DNA of 64,000 nucleotides. Source: Saccharina japonica. Its lineage: Eukaryota > Sar > Phaeophyceae > Laminariales > Laminariaceae. The notes under the pieces are model-generated. The model saw only the letters and a program-made list of their open reading frames with translations, was not told the origin of the DNA and ran no database searches. Each line of letters starts with the position of its first letter. Position 1 is the first letter of the stretch. The position numbers and the translations under genes were made by a program. Below are positions 57,598 through 64,000 of this stretch, piece by piece. Location of the stretch: the NCBI GenBank assembly GCA_008828725.1, contig MEHQ01001178.1:222870-286869 (forward strand). The letters are read 5' to 3'.

Positions 57598-57806
57598 GGG
57601 GGAGGGGGGGGTGTACTCATGTCGTGCATAGCCGTAGTCATGTGACCATAGACCCTCGCATCCCTACAATGCGGGGACGGAGCACGTTGGGTTTTCACCA
57701 ACCAGGCAGACATTGCTTGCACCAAGCGCGAAGCGTCGTGAGGTATTGGGCGAGTCGCATGGAGGGTGAGCTGCATCCTGTTAAGAACCGCCTCTGAGGC
57801 GGACTT
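57598..57806 (+). repeat. G-run-associated dispersed repeat, longest copy
   Basis: GGGGGAGGGGGGGG leads into TGTACTCATGTCGTGCATAG, CGTAGTCATGTGACCATAG, ACCCTCGCATCCCTACAATG, GGGACGGAGCACGTT, GGGTTTTCACCAACCAGG and CAGACATTGC. Then come GTCGTGAGGTATTGGGCGAG, GGGTGAGCTGCATCCTGTTA and AGAACCGCCTCTGAGGCGG. The last word is itself a small palindrome (CCGCCTCTGAGGCGG). Confidence 0.85.
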
Positions 57807-57896
57807 GCATATGGACGACAGCCTCCAATGAATTGATTTAATTTCTGGTGTGGCCACTTCCAGAGACAGCAATGGGTATCACTACGTATCTGCCTC

Positions 57897-58045
57897 GTGG
57901 ATACTCATGTCGTGCATGGCCGTAGTCATGTGACCATAGACCCTCGCATCCCTACAATGCGGGGACGGAGCACATTGCGTTTTCGCCAACCAGGCAGACA
58001 TTGCACCAAGCGCGAAGCGCCGTGAGGTGTTGAGCGAGTCGCATC
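57897..58045 (+). repeat. G-run-associated dispersed repeat, second copy in tandem
   Basis: Begins TACTCATGTCGTGCATGGCC without a G-run. It ends near TGAGCGAGTCGCAT and shares the TCATGTGACCATAG variant with the copy at 57598, so the two probably arose by local duplication. Confidence 0.82.
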
Positions 58046-58887
58046 TGTTGTTTTGCCCAGCGCAAAGTCGAGGAAGACTCGTTACATTTCACCTCGAAGT
58101 TTAATATGCCCGGTCTCGAGACAAGGAAACGTGACACCTCGACCTTCCAGTCTCATCCGCACGCTACGTCCCTTCCCCCCCTCCCTCCCGACGCCTACAT
58201 CGTCCATGGGCATAAGAATCGCTACAAAGCGCAAAACATCAAAGCCGCCGTAGAGCCGCGCGGGTTTGTCCTAGCCCCATTCAACCCTCCATAACGTAGG
58301 GGTTGCTAACGCCCCGCCCCCCGTTCGCCTTTGCGTTCGCGTTCGTGCCTCTCTCGCCATGAGCTCAAGCATCCGACATGAAAGCGTAACCAAACGCGAA
58401 ACAAGAACAAGGTTTTCGATTTACGGGGGAAAAAAAGGACGAGAACACGAACGATATGCTTTCCCCCCCCCCCCCCATTCAGAAAGAACCTCGCGCGTAC
58501 GTAGACATCTATAGACTACTGCTTGTCCCACGTATACACGAGACGTCGTGGATCGACGGCATTGATTGGTGGTAAAGCAAAAAAGAGAGCACCATGTATT
58601 ATGTCCGTCCGCGTCCGTCCGTCCGTCCATGTTGCAGGGAAAAAAAACAAAAGTCGGAAAAAGTCGGAAAAAAACGCCTCCTCCCCTCGCGCACGCGCCG
58701 CGAACGAAACGCCAACAGAAACATCCCGTTCTCCCGCTGTCACCCTCCCGTCCATTCCTGTCCAGTCCGTTTCCCTCCACCCCTCCCTTTCCTTTCCTCG
58801 CTGCGGCGCGGTGCGATGCGATGCAGTGCGCGGTGTGCGCTGCGACCAGCAGTGTGTGCGTTTTAAGTCTTCTTCGCGTTCGGATTA

Positions 58888-61800
58888 TTACTTGGAGGCA
58901 GCGATACCCACCACGCCACCGCAAACCCTGGCTCCGGCGTTACCCGTTGTGAGAGATAACTCGTGGCCGCCCTGCGGTTCGGCGTGGTGTAGTGGCGGGC
59001 ATGGGTGGGTCACGGGCAGGAGGAGGTATTGGGGGCAAGGCAGGTGCATGTATGCGCGTGCGTGTGCCGAAATAAAAACGAAGGGTCCACAATGGTTGGG
59101 GGGGTTTTATCTGTGGTGGTGCCAAAATTGTGAACACGTGGAACAGATAGATCACGATCTACAAGATATATCATGGTGCAGATAATTTGTAGATATATCA
59201 TGATCTAGATGATCTACAGATAGATCATGATCTACAGATAGATCATGATCTAGATCATGATCTGCAGATACATCATGATCTAGATTATCTACAGATAGAT
59301 CATGATCTACAGTAGATCCTCTACAAATAGATCATGATCTACAGTGGATCATCTACAGATAGATCATGATCTACAGATACATCATGATCTAGATTATCTA
59401 CAGATATATCATGATCTACAGTAGATCATCTACAGATAGACCATGATCTACAGTAGATCATCTAGAGATAGACCATGATCTACAGTAGATAATCTAGAGA
59501 TAGATCATGATCTAGAGCATCTAGTTCCTCACCTGCCGTTGTGAGACGCTGTGCAGGATCTGTATAGTACAGATCCAACCATGGAAACAAGTCCTATATT
59601 AACAGCAGAATATACGGCCCCCACCCAGAAACGTGAGCTATTACATCAAAACAGACCAAGAATCTGTGCCCCCTGAAATATCTACATAAATCACGCGGTG
59701 TGTGTATCGAGTATCTGAACAGATCCCATCTGTAAAACACGCCCTACATCACAGCAGATTTACACGGCTCCCACCCCGAAACACGAGCTAGATCATACAG
59801 ATCATACAGATCATACAGATCATACAGATCATACAGATCATACATATCGTACAGATCATACAGATCGTACAGACCAGGAATCTCTCTGCTCTGAAATATC
59901 TAGATCATGCAGTGTGGGAATCGATGATTTATCTCATGTGCGAAAAACCATCAACCAAAAAAAAAAAAACAGCGTTCGGTCACTCACCCTGCCCAGATCA
60001 TCCTCCCCGGCTGTGATGACGATAGACCGCCCGATGACGGAGTGAGGCCCGATAAGCCTCACCATCCTATCCTCCAAGTGCACCTTGCACACGCCGGCGT
60101 CGTCGGCGTCGATGTTCCCTGCACACCAAAAAAAAGAAAGAAAAAAAAAAGGATACGAGCGGTATCAGCAGAAGAACTTAATTGCACCACTTGTTCGACA
60201 AAATGGCTGTCACACACTGACTGACTGCTGTGAACGAGACAAGGGGGCTATAACGCAAACCATGGGTTGAATGGGTCTAAGGGCATCTACATAACGAAAA
60301 ACCAGAGCAAGTAAGCATCGGATCCAAAGATAATTGCGCCGGAACAAACGACACAAGCATATATTATAGGTGGCATGCACAAGATGTCACCACTCTGGGG
60401 CTGTTTTCGCCGGCGGAGCGGAAGCACGCACATCACACGGAGGCGTGTTCCACTATTTCATCCCATCCTATATACTGTATATGCATACTCGTACCTGAAA
60501 ACAAGATCTGTCAACAACATAAAAAAACGGGTCACAGATCTCCTCTCTTGCAATGGTTGAGAAGCCCTATATACGCCGATGACATTTTTCTAGGCTCGAA
60601 ACAAAAACTACAACGCAACCCCTAACCCCCCACCGTATATAGCAACACACCTCTTTAGACAAATCGACCCCCCCCTTGTCTCGCATATACAGCTACTATT
60701 AAGACGCATGCTATATACGATATAGGTGTATCATGTTTTTTTCTGTGAGGAGCTCCATACTAATAGTAAGTCAAAAACTGATTTTGGAGGAAACTAAAAA
60801 AAAAGGGCTACGTACGTACCAAATTTTTCAAGATCATGGCCCAAGTATACCACGTATGAAAAATAGCGCAACCTAAGAATGAAAGTCCGACGATTTTGAG
60901 AAAACCCATTCAGAACTGAAAAAAATGTCTCACACTAATTCCAAGTAGTGTGTGCCCAAATTGGTGGGACCAGTTCTTAAGGGGTTAAGGAGCCCGACCA
61001 TTCAGAAATCGTTGCAGCCAAAAAAAGGTATACCTTATACCTCTATTATCGTAGCAGGCGTCATAAGCTCTCACCCAAGTCTCCGACCATTCGATCCTCG
61101 TCGTCCGGAGCGCCGTGGTTCTTGCTGAAAGGGTTGAAGATGCCTCCTGCGCTTACCAAACCCTCCGACAAGTCGCCGAATACGTGGACGCGGATGCCGT
61201 GTCGTCCCTGGTTGGAACATAGGCCAGAGCGAGAGTCCCATTTGGGTGTACAGGTTTAGGTAACAGCGAGGGTACGTAGCTACAGTACGTGTAGCGTCAG
61301 GGTGGATGGGGAGGAGGGCGCTATGTAGCGTCAATTCGGTGCATATTCTACGTGCGAGTAGACCAATACTACACGAGCAACGCTGCGAAAACCAAAAGCA
61401 TTCGAGGAAGAAAAGCGTTTTTAGTCTTCTTGTAGTCGACCTCCAGAAATAATATTTATTGTAGAGGGTATATGTTGCACGTCTACATACCGCCGAGTGA
61501 ACTGGCTGAGTCCCCGCCAGTTCCAAGGGTATACCTGGGAGGCTGAAACGGCTAAGTCCCGCTAACTCCCAAGGGTATATACGAGAAGCTGGAATGACTG
61601 GTACGCGGCGGATAACTGTAGTTCTCGAACGACCTTTTGCGATAGCGATATCGTTGTAATAAACTTCTTACTGGGGCATCTCTCTTTTAAGGAGAGGGGT
61701 GGTCGTGACGGTCACTTGGGAGAGAAGGCGTTTTTGCCTCGTTTCGATACAGCAGTACAGGACAAATACTATAACTAAGAACGCGAACACCAAGAAAGGG

Positions 61801-63833
61801 GCAAGCTGAGGTTTGCAAAATACTAATAAATCCAGGCAGGCTCAGGTAGGTTTGTATACAACTACTCGTAAGAAATTCGGGAGTCGTAGTGCTGAATTTG
61901 GTGTAGGATGCACTACTATACCAGGTAGACCTGTATCAACAGTAAAAAACAAAACCTGTGGCGGGTTCGGGTTCGACTTGGAAACTGAAAACCAGGAGAA
62001 TTGGGGTACGCCCGGGAACCCGTGTACTTGGCGTGTCCTCCGTTCAGTATCCCTCGCAATATATCTAGAAACCTTGCGTAAAGTTTTCCCAGAGGGTTTC
62101 CACTTGAGGCATTTTTTTATGTTTTGAATTGTTGTAAGTATGGCATGGCATCATATTACGTAGTACTTGTTTTTTTCGTTTCAATTTTCAATACACTTCG
62201 TATTGATGTCCACCAGCAAGTCTCTCGCCTCATCTCCACGTGCATGCCGTGCCGCAGGTGTGCAGAACCCCCATCACACCAAAAACAAAATTGAAAAAAA
62301 AAAAAAAAAAAAAAAAAGAGCAGCGCCATTGAGCGCTGCGCATGCTGGCACGCATGTTTACAGTTACAATTCAACATATCCATTACATGTATCATGTCTG
62401 TTTTCACGACGCGTACACCATCACCACAAGGCCGGCGATTGCACTTACACTAGTATCGAATATCCGACACTCTGTCAGATGGTTGTAGTTCTCGTTTCGA
62501 CATCAAATCGTACTATCATAGGCACGCATCCTCCGCTTTGTCGTTTCCCTTGGGTGGGTGGCCGAAGTTTTGTCCATAGTACCCGGGATACCCGCAACTC
62601 TCGGACAACCCGTTCTTTCATTGAAAACCCGGGGTACCCACAGCGGGTTAAGGTTTGACCTCCATAAATATCCGAGCACCATACCCGTGCGTGTACCCGA
62701 GTAACCCGGGCCACCCGTAGGATGTACGCATGATAATCGGACAATCCGTTTTTTTGTTGTCTGAAAACCCGGGTTACCCGCAGCAGCCGGTGCGGTGCGG
62801 GTTTCACGTCCAGAGCTATCCGAGGGCGTGGACGATAGAGGTATAAGGTATACCTTTTTTTAGCTGAAACATTTTCTGAATGACGGCGGTACCAAACTCG
62901 TCGGAATTTCATTCCTGTGTTGCAATATGTTACGTTGTATTCTTACGCCATGGGATTGTTGACCGGGTATGTAGCACTTTTGTTTTCCTCCAAAAACAGC
63001 GTTTGACTTACTATGAGTGTAGAGCTCCTCAAGGAGGGAGCCTCAGAAAACGTAAGGCGCCACCCTTACAAGGCAAGCATGCGTCTGTCTGTCTATAGGT
63101 TTGGCATTGCTTTCGTGTTTGAGTGTCATATTATGCAAAAGGCGTATCGGCAGACGAGAGACCTTCAGTGAAAGCAAGCGGCGATATTTCAAGTGTCGGG
63201 TCCGGCCCGTGGCGTGTACTCGACGGGAGTTAAGCTCTAGACCATTAATACCAGGTAAAAGGTACCATATTTCAAGACTAGACACCCCATCTCAAATATA
63301 GGTCAACCCTCGAGCACAAGCAAAAATAAGAAATCCAGCCCGGGGGGCTACGAGCAACATTCCTGTTTCTTGCTTCGAGGTGTCCTGTACTTCGGCAAAT
63401 GTTGGTGTTGCTCGTATTAACACGAAATAAACATGATATATTGCGTTATTTGTGACAAAAGCTTACGGCAGTACCGGTAGCATCAGCCGTCGGTAACACC
63501 AGCCGTCGACGTATTGTCAACTAACCGAGGGTTCATCTCCGGATCGCCCGCAGCCGAAACAAAAGTACCACCAATCCTGGTACCAGGTATAATATAGGGA
63601 GCAACTCCCCGGGATTATTGGATTAGTAACGGCGTACCTGGTACTAACAGAATAGTTACGCGTAGTTTTCGAAATAAATATTATTAGATTATTATTTATG
63701 ATACTGATACGAGTACCGAATACCGAACTGGTACGTTGGTAGTTTTCGAAAAAAAAAAACGAACACTTTTAACATTTTGACTCACCGGCCGCATGCCCGT
63801 GATTTCTCCCGTGATCAAGGTCGGCGCTTCCTC
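58888..63833 (-). CDS. SOD1-like: Cu/Zn-superoxide-dismutase-like protein lacking most metal ligands, 5' partial
   Basis: Four exons, in gene order 63833-63786, 61207-61075, 60118-59988 and 58971-58888, join in phase and end in TAA. They read [36 protein letters not shown]...[34 protein letters not shown]...[20 protein letters not shown] and [20 protein letters not shown]...SK. This follows the SOD1 fold from strand 3 to the C-terminus without gaps. Against human SOD1, Cu/Zn ligands His46, His63, His80 and His120 are replaced by Arg, Ile, Met and Thr. His48, His71 and Asp83 remain, as does the active-site Arg143. Cys57 of the structural disulfide is Leu, and the partner Cys is shifted by one. 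Dismutase activity is therefore unlikely. The C-terminus ends after VGIAASK with no CxC domain, which argues against a copper chaperone (CCS). The N-terminal exon lies beyond 64000. Confidence 0.92.
59147..59520. repeat. GATC-rich palindromic array in the last intron of the SOD-like gene
   Basis: Degenerate units of GATCTACAGATAGATCATGA with ATCATGATCTAGAT repeat about 15 times. ATCATGAT and TCTAGA palindromes are spread throughout. Confidence 0.88.
59580..59880. repeat. Two ~180-bp diverged units and a (CAGATCATA)n array, same intron
   Basis: CCCACCCAGAAACGTGAGCT and CCCACCCCGAAACACGAGCT mark two related units. The second contains a 10-bp repeat, AGATCATACAGATCATAC, at 59791-59870. Confidence 0.75.
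60900..60990. repeat. Decayed hairpin-MITE relative in a SOD-like intron
   Basis: CCCATTCAGAACTGAAAAAA, CACACTAATTCCAAGTAGTG and CCAGTTCTTAAGGGGTTAAG match one arm and the loop of the family at 29039-29135 and 30915-31065. Confidence 0.6.
62560..62830. repeat. Tandem duplication of a ~130-bp unit
   Basis: Both units contain CGGACAA(C/T)CCGTT, GAAAACCCGGG(G/T)TACCC, GCAGC or CAGCG, a GTTTGACCTCC or GTTTCACGTCC block, and ATATCCGAG or CTATCCGAG. Divergence is moderate. Confidence 0.7.
63325..63392. mobile_element. Right end of a TA-flanked MITE
   Basis: AATAAGAAATCCAGCCCGG, TTCCTGTTTCTTGCTTCGAG and GTGTCCTG|TA match the right half of the family. The left half is missing. Confidence 0.6.
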
Positions 63834-64000
63834 CTGAGCCTGTGGCGTGAATTAAAACGAGAAAAGAAGCGAACATTCCCGGACAACGCACAGCAGCTTA
63901 GCTTATGATTGTACGATTGTACTGCCTGCAGCGTCAAATAGTTGATGATGGATGAGGAAGATGGGTTTTCAATTTTCAACGATTTAAAGACCAAAAAAGA

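Larger units (their letters stand above)
53201..58887. other. Intergenic between ftsZ and the SOD-like gene, repeats only
   Basis: No exon was recognised. The stretch holds several minisatellites, relatives of the hairpin MITE (54827-54900) and TA-flanked MITE (54907-55125), three G-run repeats and the second 4-bp-TSD element. The part at 55600-56700 is mostly plain AT-richer sequence with a local duplication around AATTAAGAATTTGAGA (55615-55745). Confidence 0.5.
61208..63785. other. Large intron of the SOD-like gene
   Basis: This 2.6-kb stretch separates the exon ending in ITGMRP from the exon starting GRHGIRVH. It contains a degraded TA-flanked MITE (from about 61749), a poly(A) run (62294-62318), a ~130-bp tandem duplication (62560-62830) and another MITE right end (63325-63392). 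No other exon was recognised. Confidence 0.7.

Noticed and set aside
58888-61207. Identification of the SOD-like gene as the copper chaperone CCS
   Set aside because: CCS also loses ligands in some lineages, but the protein here ends at VGIAASK without a CxC domain. The N-terminal domain is outside the window, so the possibility is reduced rather than closed.

Overview
The window looks like nuclear DNA of a photosynthetic stramenopile, most likely a brown alga of the Ectocarpus type. This is inferred from three things. The ftsZ gene carries a two-part plastid leader (ER signal peptide ending in an AAFAF motif, then a transit-like stretch), which is typical of secondary red plastids. Genes are GC-rich with many long introns and sit in a background of G/C homopolymers and microsatellites. 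Successive genes also lie on alternating strands (+, -, +, -).

Four genes can be supported. (1) A SAYSvFN-domain (SAYSD1-like) gene on + at 6867-8164, with its 5' exons not located. (2) A large unrecognised gene on - at 16452-24702. I assemble it as eight exons whose phases all agree (1,442 codons plus stop), and it contains a 0.93-kb tandem duplication that keeps the frame. (3) Plastid ftsZ on +. A complete eight-exon copy (46602-53200, 547 aa) is preceded by a copy with only exons 1-5 (35706-39242). (4) A Cu/Zn-superoxide-dismutase-like gene on - (58888-63833, 5' end outside the window) that has lost most metal ligands.

The central part is dominated by a ~10.4-kb direct duplication (28880-39295 and 39728-50177). 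The right edge of the first copy is a single N at 39296, so an assembly or haplotype join is as likely as a true tandem duplication. A 5'-truncated RTE-like LINE (27215-28877, -) abuts its left edge.

The rest is rich in repeats. There is a TIR element with 4-bp target duplications (two copies), a TA-flanked MITE family, a near-perfect hairpin MITE, and a GGTACC-rich satellite. A foldback element is packed with TGTTGCGC words, and there are two kinds of tRNA-like SINEs. A dispersed repeat abuts G-runs and holds a covarying hairpin, and many minisatellites lie in introns. I saw no tRNA gene, rRNA gene, CRISPR array or LTR/virus-like element that I could support.
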